NCBI RefSeq assembly: GCF_009801115.1
Contig: NZ_VTOL01000009.1
Coordinates: 62,001 to 126,000 of the forward strand
Origin: Dyadobacter sp. 3J3
GTDB lineage: Bacteria; Bacteroidota; Bacteroidia; Cytophagales; Spirosomataceae
DNA: 64,000 nucleotides
Direction of reading: 5' to 3'
The notes beneath the pieces are model-generated. The model was not told the origin of the DNA, searched no databases, and saw nothing but the letters and a program-made list of their open reading frames with translations. A program made the translations under genes and the position numbers. Shown here piece after piece: positions 50,464 through 58,496 of this stretch (position 1 is its first letter; each line of letters begins with the position of its first letter).

Positions 50464-52041
50464 ATGTCGACTAATAAAAAAAATCTGTTCTCAAACCTCA
50501 AATTCGATTTCCCATCGGGATTGGTCGTCTATCTGGTTGCATTGCCGCTTTGTCTTGGCGTTGCACTAGCTTCAACCGGCAGGCCCGATCTATTATTTTC
50601 AGGAATTATTTCCGGTGTTGTGGGAGGAATCGTTGTTGGTTTTCTGAGTGGCTCTGCGCTTGGTGTTTCCGGTCCTGCCGCCGGATTGGTCGTAATTGTC
50701 TTAACCGCTATTGAAACACTGGGAAGTTTCGAAGCCTTTTTGCTCGCCGTCGTAATTGCCGGAGCTATCCAGCTCCTGGCAGGTTTTATGAATGCGGGAA
50801 TTATCGGTTATTACTTTCCTTCATCGGTCATCAAAGGAATGCTCGCGGCTATTGGTATCACATTAATTTTAAAAGAAATACCACACGCATTTGGTTACGA
50901 TGCTGATTTCATGGGCGACGAAGCATTCAGTCAGAAAGACGGGCAGAATACGTTGACGGAAGTTTATAACGCTATCAGGTATAGCAGCGCAGGAGCCATT
51001 ATCATCTCCATTGTTTCTCTGGGATTGTTGTTGTTTTTTGACAAACCGTTTATGAAGAGAATTGAGCTTTTCAAATTTCTACCAGGAGCATTGTTTGTTG
51101 TTTTGACGGGTATACTTCTCAACTCTTTATTTTTGAATTTCTACCCACAAATTGCGATGGGTGGAGATCATCTAGTACAGTTGCCGGTTGCTTCCAGTGC
51201 ATCTGAATTTTTAAGCTTTTTCAAAACACCTGATTTCAGCGCATTCAACAGGGTTGAGGTTTATACTGTTGCGGTTACATTGGCCATTGTAGCAAGTTTG
51301 GAATCACTCTTATCAGTTGAAGCGACGGATAAACTGGATCCTTACAAAAGGAACACGCCGGCAAATCGTGAATTGAAAGCACAGGGAATTGGAAATATGG
51401 TCGCTGGTCTATTGGGTGGCTTACCAATTACACAAGTTATTGTAAGAAGTTCTGCCAATATAGAATCAGGCGGGCGGACGAAAATGGGAACGATTATTCA
51501 TGGCTCTATTTTGCTTCTTTCTGCAATATTTATCCCTAAATATTTGAATTATATCCCTTTGGCTTCGCTGGCCGCGATATTGCTTCTTGTAGGTTATAAA
51601 CTTTCAAAGTTTTCGCTTTACAAAGGCATGTATAAATTAGGGAAAGAACAATTTCTACCCTTTATCGTAACAGTAATCGCCATTTTGAGTACGGATTTAT
51701 TGAAAGGGATTGCCATAGGAATGGTGGTTGCGATTTACTTTATTTTAAGAAAAAATTACAAACACTCGTATCACTACAAAAAGGAAGAATACAAGGATGG
51801 AGACGTAATAACGATTGTTTTATCAGAAGAAGTAACCTTTTTAAACAAGGGAAGTATTGGTCTTACGTTGGATCATCTGCCAGAAAACTCCAAAGTGATC
51901 ATTGATGGCACAAAATCGTTGAATATTGATTATGATGTGCTGGAAATAATTCAGGAATTTAAGGAACATTCCGCGCCTGCGAAAAATATCAAAGTGGAGA
52001 CTATCGGTATAGACAGTGTGGCTGCCGTTGGAGGACATTAA
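50464..52041 (+). CDS. SulP family inorganic anion transporter
   Basis: The 525-aa protein has 12 or more membrane helices and SulP blocks: FPSGLVVYLVALPLCLGVALASTGRP (about 15-40), GSALGVSGPAAGLVVIVLTAIE, VIKGMLAAIGITLILKEIPHAFG, and SLLSVEATDKLDPYKRNTPANRELKAQGIGNMVAGLLGGLPITQVIVRSSANI (about 285-337). The C-terminal domain (about 430-525, KVIIDGTKSLNIDYDVLEIIQEF) is a shortened STAS-like domain. Adjacency to carbonic anhydrase suggests bicarbonate uptake, though sulfate cannot be excluded. It ends in front of a bidirectional terminator. Confidence 0.93.
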   Translation: MSTNKKNLFSNLKFDFPSGLVVYLVALPLCLGVALASTGRPDLLFSGIISGVVGGIVVGFLSGSALGVSGPAAGLVVIVLTAIETLGSFEAFLLAVVIAGAIQLLAGFMNAGIIGYYFPSSVIKGMLAAIGITLILKEIPHAFGYDADFMGDEAFSQKDGQNTLTEVYNAIRYSSAGAIIISIVSLGLLLFFDKPFMKRIELFKFLPGALFVVLTGILLNSLFLNFYPQIAMGGDHLVQLPVASSASEFLSFFKTPDFSAFNRVEVYTVAVTLAIVASLESLLSVEATDKLDPYKRNTPANRELKAQGIGNMVAGLLGGLPITQVIVRSSANIESGGRTKMGTIIHGSILLLSAIFIPKYLNYIPLASLAAILLLVGYKLSKFSLYKGMYKLGKEQFLPFIVTVIAILSTDLLKGIAIGMVVAIYFILRKNYKHSYHYKKEEYKDGDVITIVLSEEVTFLNKGSIGLTLDHLPENSKVIIDGTKSLNIDYDVLEIIQEFKEHSAPAKNIKVETIGIDSVAAVGGH

Positions 52042-52065
52042 GATTTTGACTCGATAATAAACAAG

Positions 52066-52105
52066 AATCCCCATAACAGATTTTGTCAGTTATGGGGATT
52101 TTTGC
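52066..52105. terminator. Bidirectional terminator after the SulP gene
   Basis: AATCCCCATAAC / GTTATGGGGATT stem extended by GA / TC after an A-A mismatch, TTTTG loop, T5 tail on the + strand. It separates convergent transcription units. Confidence 0.85.
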
Positions 52106-52122
52106 TAAAAACTGTTATACTT

Positions 52123-52599
52123 TTATTCGTTTGGTTTTCCTTGTCTCTGTTTCAATCGCTGAATCAACATATCATTGAATGTTCGTTCTGCTTTATATAG
52201 CTCAATAACCTGGCTCGCCGAAATCACTTTTAAGAACCGGTTTTGATATTCTTTTTCAAGGTCAAGTTCTTTTTGTTTAAGTTCCTGTACTTCTTTCAAA
52301 TTATTTAAAACCTGCTCATCCGTTTTCCCCTCTGCCTTTTTATCGTTTATAATTTTACGCTGCGCACGGTGTATTTCTCTTCTTTTCTGAGAATATTCAT
52401 TATAAACCGGCCAGAAACCAGTCGATTGCTCTGGCGTTAAATTAAGCCTGTTTGTAATAATTGCAATTTTGGCATCCTGAATACGCTGCATTTCTTCTCC
52501 CGATGGACGTTGTGCCCAGGCCATAGCCGTAGAGAAAAGGGTAAAAAGCACTATCAGAGTTATTCCCTTAACGTTGTTTTTAATTTTTGGTGCGTTCAT
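52123..52599 (-). CDS. Spy/CpxP-like periplasmic protein
   Basis: The 158-aa protein has a signal peptide (TLIVLFTLFSTAMAWAQ) and a charged helical mature part with ITNRLNLTPEQSTGFWPVYNEYSQKRREIHRAQRKI (about 50-85) and VISASQVIELYKAERTFNDMLIQRLKQR at the end. The LTPEQ-type motif and the double-helix hairpin with heptad charge pattern resemble the LTXXQ proteins Spy and CpxP, periplasmic chaperones or stress sensors. It is last in an ECF sigma operon. Confidence 0.78.
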   Translation of the reverse strand: MNAPKIKNNVKGITLIVLFTLFSTAMAWAQRPSGEEMQRIQDAKIAIITNRLNLTPEQSTGFWPVYNEYSQKRREIHRAQRKIINDKKAEGKTDEQVLNNLKEVQELKQKELDLEKEYQNRFLKVISASQVIELYKAERTFNDMLIQRLKQRQGKPNE

Positions 52600-52618
52600 T
52601 TTGTCAGGTCAATAAATG

Positions 52619-53059
52619 TCAAATTTTCTCCGAACCGGAACCGGTTTCAAGGATTTGCTGACGAAGAAATTCTTCGTCCATACCGTCCAGATAATTCAAA
52701 ACAGTTGAATCTGTGTCAAAAGCTTTTTGAATTACCTGATGCTCGCTAAGATCATAATAACTGATATTCTGATCTTCCAGATAACTTACTATCGAGGCAT
52801 CGCTGATTTTACTAAGCGGCTCCTGCCCCAACGAACCCTGGCGTTCCGGAAATGTAACCCAAACCATTACCAGTAAAAAGCTCATCGCAGCAACCAGTCC
52901 GGCAGACCTTTGCCAGCTCCATCGAATCAACGGCTTGCGAACAACTTCATTTGGAATCCTCGACTGAATGAGTTGGGGTAGATTTTCAAAATAGCCATCA
53001 GGTACCGAAAAAGGCGTTTCCTTTTTCAGATCGTCCAACCGTATGTGCTTTTTGTCCAT
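52619..53059 (-). CDS. Probable anti-sigma-type membrane protein
   Basis: The 146-aa protein has a short N-terminal motif (LDDLKKETPFSVPDGYFENLP, about 7-27) of the F-x-V-P-x-G-Y-F-x-x-L-P kind often seen in proteins encoded after ECF sigma factors in Bacteroidota. One membrane helix follows (SAGLVAAMSFLLVMVWVTF, about 52-70), then a periplasmic part with DASIVSYLEDQNISYYDLSEHQVI and LDGMDEEFLRQQIL. It lies 55 bp after the sigma gene. I infer it holds the sigma factor at the membrane, but no ZAS zinc motif is seen. Confidence 0.72.
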   Translation of the reverse strand: MDKKHIRLDDLKKETPFSVPDGYFENLPQLIQSRIPNEVVRKPLIRWSWQRSAGLVAAMSFLLVMVWVTFPERQGSLGQEPLSKISDASIVSYLEDQNISYYDLSEHQVIQKAFDTDSTVLNYLDGMDEEFLRQQILETGSGSEKI

Positions 53060-53114
53060 GACTATACGTGTTTCTTTATCTTACTTATCTTTGACTTATT
53101 CACTTACAAATGGT

Positions 53115-53657
53115 TTAATCTGTTTCGTTTAAAAAGTCTTCTATTTTTTTTACCGCCCAGTGATAAGATGCTTTTAAAGCACCAACCGATGTTCCGGTAA
53201 TTTCAGAAATCTCTTCATAGGGTAGCTCTTCGAAGTATTTAAGGTTAAATACCAGCCGCTGCTTTTCTGGTAATTTCAATAAAGCCTTTTGAAGTTTTAA
53301 TTGAATGGCATCTCCGCTTACCAAAGGATCTGCTTCAAGTTTTTCACTCAATTCACTTTCAACATCATAAATTGAGACAAAAAACCGTTTACGTTTTTTG
53401 TTCAAAAAGTTGATGGCTTCATTACTGGCAATGCGATATAACCAGGTATAAAGTTTGGAATCACCTCTGAAATTTTCCAGCGCTGTCCACGCTTTTATAA
53501 ATACATCCTGTGTGATATCATTCGAATCGTCGTGATCAACGACCATTTTGCGCACCAGCCAATACACCTTTTGCTGATACTTACGCACCAGTTGGTTGAA
53601 CGCATTTCTCCGCGTTTCGGGGTTCTGAAATAATGCTAATAATTCTTCGTCAGACAT
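53115..53657 (-). CDS. ECF RNA polymerase sigma factor
   Basis: The 180-aa protein contains region 2 (FNQLVRKYQQKVYWLVRKMVVDHDDSNDITQDVFIKAWTALENFRGDSKLYTWLYRIASNEAINFL, about 18-85) and region 4 (LQKALLKLPEKQRLVFNLKYFEELPYEEISEITGTSVGALKASYHWAVKKIEDFL, about 122-176). Both are typical SigW/RpoE-like blocks. It is followed by an anti-sigma-type gene and a Spy/CpxP-like gene on the same strand. An envelope-stress role is likely (inference). No clear autoregulated promoter was identified. Confidence 0.94.
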   Translation of the reverse strand: MSDEELLALFQNPETRRNAFNQLVRKYQQKVYWLVRKMVVDHDDSNDITQDVFIKAWTALENFRGDSKLYTWLYRIASNEAINFLNKKRKRFFVSIYDVESELSEKLEADPLVSGDAIQLKLQKALLKLPEKQRLVFNLKYFEELPYEEISEITGTSVGALKASYHWAVKKIEDFLNETD

Positions 53658-53799
53658 TTAATACTCAGTCCTAGTCTGATTGTTAGATAAAAGGGCTAAA
53701 TCCTAATGATTTTTACCTTTTCAAAATACAATGGTGGTTATTGAATCTTCACTAAGAATCAATAATAGTTTATTTTTTTGTTCAGGGCAAATAAAATTC

Positions 53800-53846
53800 G
53801 AGTCTTGTACATAAGAAGAAAGTTATCTTACTTATATACAAGACTC
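53800..53846 (-). terminator. Hairpin terminator after the transketolase operon
   Basis: GAGTCTTGTA (53800) pairs perfectly with TACAAGACTC (53837). After one mismatch ATAAG / CTTAT continues the stem. On the reverse strand it is followed by GAATTTTATTTG. It lies 50 bp after the stop of the transketolase C-terminal subunit gene. Confidence 0.7.
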
Positions 53847-53895
53847 AAAGGCACTCCAGTTCCAATGGCTACTTTAATTTACCTCCGGCAACTTG

Positions 53896-54852
53896 TTATT
53901 TTTTCTTGGCAATGGCGCGTTTTGCAGCTGCAACAATGTCAGCAGCAGTCAAACCGTATTTTTCCATTAATTGAGCAGGTGTTCCACTTTCTCCGAAACT
54001 GTCATTAACGGCAACATATTCCTGAGGAACAAGATCGTTTTTCACAATAACCTGTGCAATACTGTCTCCCAATCCACCAATACGGTTATGCTCTTCGGCA
54101 GAAACAGCGCAACGTGTTTTAGCAATTGATTTCAGAATTGCTTCTTCGTCAAGTGGTTTGATTGTATGGATATTGATAATTTCAGCACTGATACCCTCTG
54201 CTTCCAGTTGCTCACCAGCCTGGATTGCTTCCCAAACCATATGGCCTGTTGCGAAGATACTAACGTCCGTTCCTTCACTTACCATCCACGCTTTCCCGAT
54301 TTCAAAAACCTGGTCAGCAGGTGTAAAAATTGGAATAACAGGACGACCAAAACGTAAATAAACCGGTCCTTCATAATCAGCAATAGCCAACGTTGCAGCT
54401 TTTGTCTGGTTATAATCACAAGGATTGATTACCGTCATACCAGGAAGCATTTTCATCATCCCGATATCTTCAAGGATCTGGTGTGTTGCACCATCTTCTC
54501 CCAAAGTAAGACCCGCGTGAGAAGCACATATTTTTACGTTTTTGCCTGAATAAGCAACGCTTTGACGGATCTGGTCATAAACACGGCCAGTAGCGAAGTT
54601 GGCAAAAGTAGTTGCAAAAGGAATTTTACCACCGATAGTCAACCCAGCAGAAACGCTGATCATGTTTGCCTCAGAGATACCGCACTGAACAAATCTTTCA
54701 GGATTTTCTTTGATGAAAGCTTCCAGTTTCAAAGAACCAACAAGGTCAGCACAAAGTGCAACCACGTTTGGATTTTTCTGTCCAAGTTCATGCATCCCGG
54801 CGCCAAAGCCCGAACGGGTATCTTTTTTTTCGGTGAAGGTGTATTTTTTCAT
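53896..54852 (-). CDS. Transketolase C-terminal subunit
   Basis: The 318-aa protein comprises the pyrimidine-binding and C-terminal parts of transketolase: GMHELGQKNPNVVALCADLVGSLKLEAF, FVQCGISEANMISVSAGL, LTLGEDGATHQILEDIGMMKMLPGMTVINPCD, and the C-domain (AILKSIAKTRCAVSAEEHNRIGGLGDS, EYVAVNDSFGESGTPAQLMEKYGL). It needs the N-terminal subunit (57057-57914) for thiamine diphosphate catalysis in the pentose phosphate pathway. In most genomes the halves are adjacent, whereas here three foreign genes lie between them. Confidence 0.95.
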   Translation of the reverse strand: MKKYTFTEKKDTRSGFGAGMHELGQKNPNVVALCADLVGSLKLEAFIKENPERFVQCGISEANMISVSAGLTIGGKIPFATTFANFATGRVYDQIRQSVAYSGKNVKICASHAGLTLGEDGATHQILEDIGMMKMLPGMTVINPCDYNQTKAATLAIADYEGPVYLRFGRPVIPIFTPADQVFEIGKAWMVSEGTDVSIFATGHMVWEAIQAGEQLEAEGISAEIINIHTIKPLDEEAILKSIAKTRCAVSAEEHNRIGGLGDSIAQVIVKNDLVPQEYVAVNDSFGESGTPAQLMEKYGLTAADIVAAAKRAIAKKK

Positions 54853-54878
54853 TATTTGTATCGATGTAATGTCTAAAA

Positions 54879-55445
54879 TTATTTTTTTGCTATTTGTTCT
54901 AATTTACTCAGGAAATAAGCGGCACTTGGGCAGTTTGGATGGTTGGCTGCGTTTTGGACAGAAAAACCATACTTAATCATTCTTGCCGTAAAAATATCCT
55001 TTACTCCTATTCCACGACCTTGCATTTGAATAAAAATGCTTTTTAATGTATTAAATGGGACGCTTTCCTCTTCTGGTTTATCAAAGTAAAACTCTTCCTT
55101 CAATAAATGACTCAAAGTTAAACTGTCAGCCAAAAACCATGACTCAATTTTTCTAACTGCTACTATTATTAATCGATTCTCATCACTGGTTATTCGATTT
55201 TTAGTCAATGTAATACAAGCATCTTCATCCAGATCAGTAAGAATTATTATTTTCTCTGCCTCTTTGGCTTTATATAATTCCAAGGATTCCCGAAGATTTT
55301 CGGGCAACAAATTTCCGCTGCCTTTAGCGTCCAAAACTGGCCTCAAACATTCAATTCCCAAATTGGTCAAATACTGTTGGAAATTTCCAGATTCAATAAC
55401 TTTTCTTTCAGTTTTACCCTCACAAATGAAACCAACTCTTACCAT
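54879..55445 (-). CDS. DUF4276-type TOPRIM-like protein (candidate effector nuclease)
   Basis: I start it at the ATG at 55443-55445, inside the ATPase gene's last codons (ATGGTAA overlap of 7 bp). The 188-aa protein opens with VRVGFICEGKTER (Glu9, Glu13), then IIILTDLDEDAC (Asp71, Asp73) and VAVRKIESWFLAD (Glu101, Trp103). The Glu, DxD, ExW series is the pattern of DUF4276, a TOPRIM-fold family related to OLD-type nucleases. An ATPase with nuclease partner recalls PARIS (AriA + TOPRIM AriB) and Gabija, although AriB is DUF4435, not DUF4276. Likely role: phage-triggered nuclease (inference). It sits 26 bp before the transketolase C-subunit gene. Confidence 0.78.
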   Translation of the reverse strand: MVRVGFICEGKTERKVIESGNFQQYLTNLGIECLRPVLDAKGSGNLLPENLRESLELYKAKEAEKIIILTDLDEDACITLTKNRITSDENRLIIVAVRKIESWFLADSLTLSHLLKEEFYFDKPEEESVPFNTLKSIFIQMQGRGIGVKDIFTARMIKYGFSVQNAANHPNCPSAAYFLSKLEQIAKK

Positions 55446-56425
55446 GGAAGACCCGCTCCAAGAGCATTTGTAAGCCATGCTTCATCAGCATTAAGGCCAT
55501 AAAATGCCCCCTTTTCCAATTGCTTGATCTGGGTTTTTCCATCAATCTTATTTACCAAAATCATCTCGTCCTCTTTCAAATGGCGAACCAATGTTTGAGA
55601 ATGCGTATTTAGCCAGATAATATGACCGTTGTCTTCACATTTGCTCCGAAACATTTCTACTAACACTTCGATAGCATATGGACTTAAACCATTTTCTGGT
55701 TCTTCAATACATAAGAATTGAGGCTCATCTGATTGAAAAACAGCTGTCAAAAGACATATAATATTATATGTTCCATCGGAAATTAGATTCTTTGTAAATG
55801 GTTTTTTTGAATCAACTTCGTATATCAAAAGTGAATCTGTTCCTCCAATATTGTCAGAATGAATTTCAACTTTTTCAAATCCGGGAATCAGTAATTGTAA
55901 ATACTCTGTGATTTCTTCTCGTTTGTTTTCATCTGAAAGAAGACGTTTCAAAACTTTTTCCAGATTTGTACAGGCTAGATTCAATCTTGATTCACCATCA
56001 AGTTTCACTTTTAAATAATTATACTTCCCAATAAAAATTCTTGAAATCTTGTTTATCAGTTCAAAAGAGATTTTTTTTTGTTGTGAATTAAGATACTCCT
56101 TAACATCTTTCGATCCAGGGAGAGAGTTTACCTTTACACCAGAGATGTAATCTTCATCATCAATAGAAATACTATACTCAATATCAAAAGCTTCAATTGA
56201 AATCTCCGGCAAAGACGATTTACCAAATGTCATTACTGATGTAATGCCACCAAATAAATCCACCAAATTGGGAGTTTTTGAATAAGATACAAACTCCAAA
56301 GCCTCAAAAATATTCGACTTCCCTACCCCATTTGCCCCAACAAAAACTGTAAAGGGATTTGGTTCGACGATTTCGAGATCGACGAGGGATTTAAAATTCT
56401 TGATATGGAGCTTCTTTATTTTCAC
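55439..56425 (-). CDS. AAA family ATPase (OLD/RecF-like, AAA_21/AAA_15 type)
   Basis: The 328-aa protein starts MKIKKLHIKNFKSLVDLEI, then the Walker A loop VGANGVGKS (29-37). A divergent middle (about 75-205) may be the coiled-coil or sensor insert. A signature-like LISDGTYN (214-221), the Walker B FLCIEEPENGLS (237-248) and the switch HIIWLNTHSQ (268-277, His275) follow. This order is that of SMC/RecF-like ATPases used in OLD, Septu and PARIS defence systems. It has no nuclease domain of its own; the overlapping DUF4276 gene supplies one. The DNA is markedly AT-rich relative to its neighbours. Confidence 0.85.
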   Translation of the reverse strand: MKIKKLHIKNFKSLVDLEIVEPNPFTVFVGANGVGKSNIFEALEFVSYSKTPNLVDLFGGITSVMTFGKSSLPEISIEAFDIEYSISIDDEDYISGVKVNSLPGSKDVKEYLNSQQKKISFELINKISRIFIGKYNYLKVKLDGESRLNLACTNLEKVLKRLLSDENKREEITEYLQLLIPGFEKVEIHSDNIGGTDSLLIYEVDSKKPFTKNLISDGTYNIICLLTAVFQSDEPQFLCIEEPENGLSPYAIEVLVEMFRSKCEDNGHIIWLNTHSQTLVRHLKEDEMILVNKIDGKTQIKQLEKGAFYGLNADEAWLTNALGAGLPW

Positions 56426-56452
56426 TTTATCGTCATAACTTTTTTATTATTT

Positions 56453-57040
56453 TCAATCGACAAAAACAGTATTGAGATCTACTACTAACTCCGGAAAAAC
56501 AAAAGAAGTCATCTTTTCTCCCTCTGTAAAGGGACGCTTGCCGATATATTTCCCCTGCTCATTCAATGTGTAAACCAATACAATTTTATCAGCAGGCTCA
56601 ACCAGCCAGTATTCTCTTACGCCCGCCTCTTCATACACTTGAAATTTGTCAAACATTTCCTTCTTCGTATTTCCAGGAGACAAAATCTCAATAATAACAT
56701 CCGGCGCTCCGATACAGCCGCGATCATCCAATTTTGAAGCATCGCAAATAATACAAATATCAGGCTGCACTACTGTTATTATTTCATCATCTCCGCTTTT
56801 GTTACGACGGGGTAAACGTACATCAAACGGCGCGGTATACCATTGGCAGGGCAGATCAAGCAGGTATTTATCTATTTGTCTTCCCAGATTGCGCGAGATA
56901 TCCTGATGACGACGGGCAGGTGCGGGAGACATTTTGTGAATATACCCTTTGATCAGTTCCAGACGTTCCTGAAATTTCCATTGCAGATAATCTGCATAGG
57001 TGTATTGCCGGGAAAAATCTAGTTGATCTATGCTTGTCAT
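56453..57040 (-). CDS. Uma2 family PD-(D/E)xK endonuclease-like protein
   Basis: The 195-aa protein matches Uma2 (DUF820): QYTYADYLQWKFQERLELIKGYIHKMSPAP at the start, then VVQPDICIICDASKLDDRGCIGAPDVIIEILSPGNTKKEMFDKFQVYEEAGVREYWLVEP (about 100-160), where PDICI and PDVIIEILSP carry the acidic residues and the later Lys/Glu complete the nuclease core. The family is abundant in Bacteroidota and cyanobacteria with unclear function. It lies 16 bp after the transketolase N-subunit gene and 27 bp before the ATPase gene. Its GC content looks like that of the host, unlike the ATPase pair. Confidence 0.9.
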   Translation of the reverse strand: MTSIDQLDFSRQYTYADYLQWKFQERLELIKGYIHKMSPAPARRHQDISRNLGRQIDKYLLDLPCQWYTAPFDVRLPRRNKSGDDEIITVVQPDICIICDASKLDDRGCIGAPDVIIEILSPGNTKKEMFDKFQVYEEAGVREYWLVEPADKIVLVYTLNEQGKYIGKRPFTEGEKMTSFVFPELVVDLNTVFVD

Positions 57041-57056
57041 CTTTCAGAATCTGATA

Positions 57057-57914
57057 TCAATAGTCCCCCATCGACTCTTCCAACTGCGCCAATGCTGCTG
57101 CTAATTGTTCGTCGTTTGGTGCAACACCGTGCCATTTGTGGCTTCCCATCATGAAATCAACACCATAACCCATACCGGTATGAAGAATGATCATAATTGG
57201 TTTTGCGTGTCCGGCTTTGCTTTTTGCTTCGTAAAGCGCTTTCACAACCGATGCCATATCATTTCCTTCTTCCACTTCCATTACTTCCCAACCAAATGCT
57301 TCGTATTTAGCACCAAGATCACGGTTGTCCATAACTTTTGCAGTAGGACCGTCAATTTGCTGACCGTTTAAGTCAATAACTGCGATCAAGTTGTCAACTT
57401 TATGATGCGGAGCAAAAGTTGCTGCTTCCCAAACTTGTCCTTCCTGCTGCTCGCCATCGCCCATTAGGACGTAAACAAGACTTGTATCATTATTTAATTT
57501 CTTAGCCAAAGCAGCACCGATCGCCACAGACATTCCTTGTCCTAATGAACCGGAAGCAATACGGATTCCTTCAAGATGTTCGTGCGGAGTCGGGTGACCC
57601 TGAAGTCTTGAATTCAATTTACGGAATGTAGCAAGTTCAGAAACAGGAAAATAACCTTTACGGGCCAAAACACTGTACAACAAAGGTGAAATGTGACCAT
57701 TTGAAAGGAAGAACAGATCTTCATTTGCGCCATCCATTTCAAATACTACTTTGCCATCTTTCTCATTCAACTTCATGCGTTCAAAATACAACGCAACTAA
57801 TAAATCAGTACAGCCAAGTGATCCTCCAGGGTGTCCCGACTGGCAACCATGTACCATGCGAACGATATCCCTGCGAACTTGTGCTGCTACTTTTTCTAAT
57901 TCTTTAATTTCCAT
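57057..57914 (-). CDS. Transketolase N-terminal subunit
   Basis: The 285-aa protein has the thiamine-diphosphate-binding half: VRRDIVRMVHGCQSGHPGGSLGCTDLLVALYF (about 12-43), HISPLLYSVLARKGYF, GSLGQGMSVAIGAALAKKL, and the ThDP motif VLMGDGEQQEGQVWEAATFAPHHKVDNLIAVIDLNG (about 149-184). It pairs with the C-terminal subunit encoded at 53896-54852. The pair moves two-carbon units in the pentose phosphate pathway. A TATGTTTG -7-like motif at 57979-57986 may drive the operon. Its 3' end is followed 16 bp later by the inserted Uma2 gene. Confidence 0.95.
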   Translation of the reverse strand: MEIKELEKVAAQVRRDIVRMVHGCQSGHPGGSLGCTDLLVALYFERMKLNEKDGKVVFEMDGANEDLFFLSNGHISPLLYSVLARKGYFPVSELATFRKLNSRLQGHPTPHEHLEGIRIASGSLGQGMSVAIGAALAKKLNNDTSLVYVLMGDGEQQEGQVWEAATFAPHHKVDNLIAVIDLNGQQIDGPTAKVMDNRDLGAKYEAFGWEVMEVEEGNDMASVVKALYEAKSKAGHAKPIMIILHTGMGYGVDFMMGSHKWHGVAPNDEQLAAALAQLEESMGDY

Positions 57915-57978
57915 TTCTCGATTTTATTATTTTATTGGAGCGTAAAACAGCTGGATTTAACTTTCGCTTCACTTTTAA

Positions 57979-57986
57979 CAAACATA
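57979..57986 (-). promoter_or_regulatory. Candidate -7 promoter element (TATGTTTG) for the transketolase operon
   Basis: On the reverse strand this matches TAnnTTTG and would start transcription about 60 bp before the gene at 57914. A -33 box was not identified. Confidence 0.35.
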
Positions 57987-58034
57987 AATGAACTGCGAAT
58001 TTCGGATTTATAAAGTTCAGTAATTGACTTTTAA

Positions 58035-58493
58035 TTACTCAGTTTTACTCAGAATTTGATCAGTATGGTTTTTGGTATCCACTTTCTGGATTATTTCAGA
58101 AACAATACCGTTTTCATCTATGACGAAAGTTGTACGCGCTGTCCCCATATAAGTTTTGCCATACATACTTTTTTCAACCCAAACACCATAAGCTTCCACG
58201 ATCGCATGATCGGTATCGGCTAATAACGGAAACGGAAGATCGTATTTTTTGATGAATTTCTGATGCGACTTTTCATTATCAACACTTACTCCTAAAACCA
58301 CAAATCCTTTGATTAAAAGTGATTCGTAATTATCACGAAGATTACATGCCTGCGCTGTGCAACCTGGAGTGTCGTCTTTGGGGTAAAAATAAAGGATCAC
58401 TTTTTTGCCCTTGAAATCGGAAAGTTTTACATCATTTCCGTTCTGGTCTTTTGCTGAAATTTCCGGTGCTACCTCACCTATCTGAAGTCCCAT
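58035..58493 (-). CDS. bcp: Thiol peroxidase, BCP/PrxQ type
   Basis: The 152-aa protein has the thioredoxin-fold peroxiredoxin core: APEISAKDQNGNDVKLSDFKGKKVILYFYPKDDTPGCTAQACNLRD (about 9-54), where DTPGCTAQAC gives the peroxidatic Cys and a second Cys five residues later (BCP alpha-type pattern). LLADTDHAIVEAYGVW and TFVIDENGIVSEI follow. It reduces H2O2 and organic peroxides with thioredoxin. It is the last gene of the FAH-M23-bcp operon, 3 bp after the M23 peptidase gene. Length is normal. Confidence 0.95.
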   Translation of the reverse strand: MGLQIGEVAPEISAKDQNGNDVKLSDFKGKKVILYFYPKDDTPGCTAQACNLRDNYESLLIKGFVVLGVSVDNEKSHQKFIKKYDLPFPLLADTDHAIVEAYGVWVEKSMYGKTYMGTARTTFVIDENGIVSEIIQKVDTKNHTDQILSKTE

Positions 58494-58496
58494 AAT

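Noticed and set aside
54879..56425. Calling the ATPase/DUF4276 pair PARIS
   Set aside because: The PARIS effector AriB belongs to DUF4435; the Glu, DxD and ExW pattern here fits DUF4276, so only a general resemblance can be claimed.
53896..57914. Transketolase as a broken or frameshifted single gene
   Set aside because: Both parts have proper starts, stops and complete domains, and two-subunit transketolases are normal in many bacteria; only the insertion between them is unusual.
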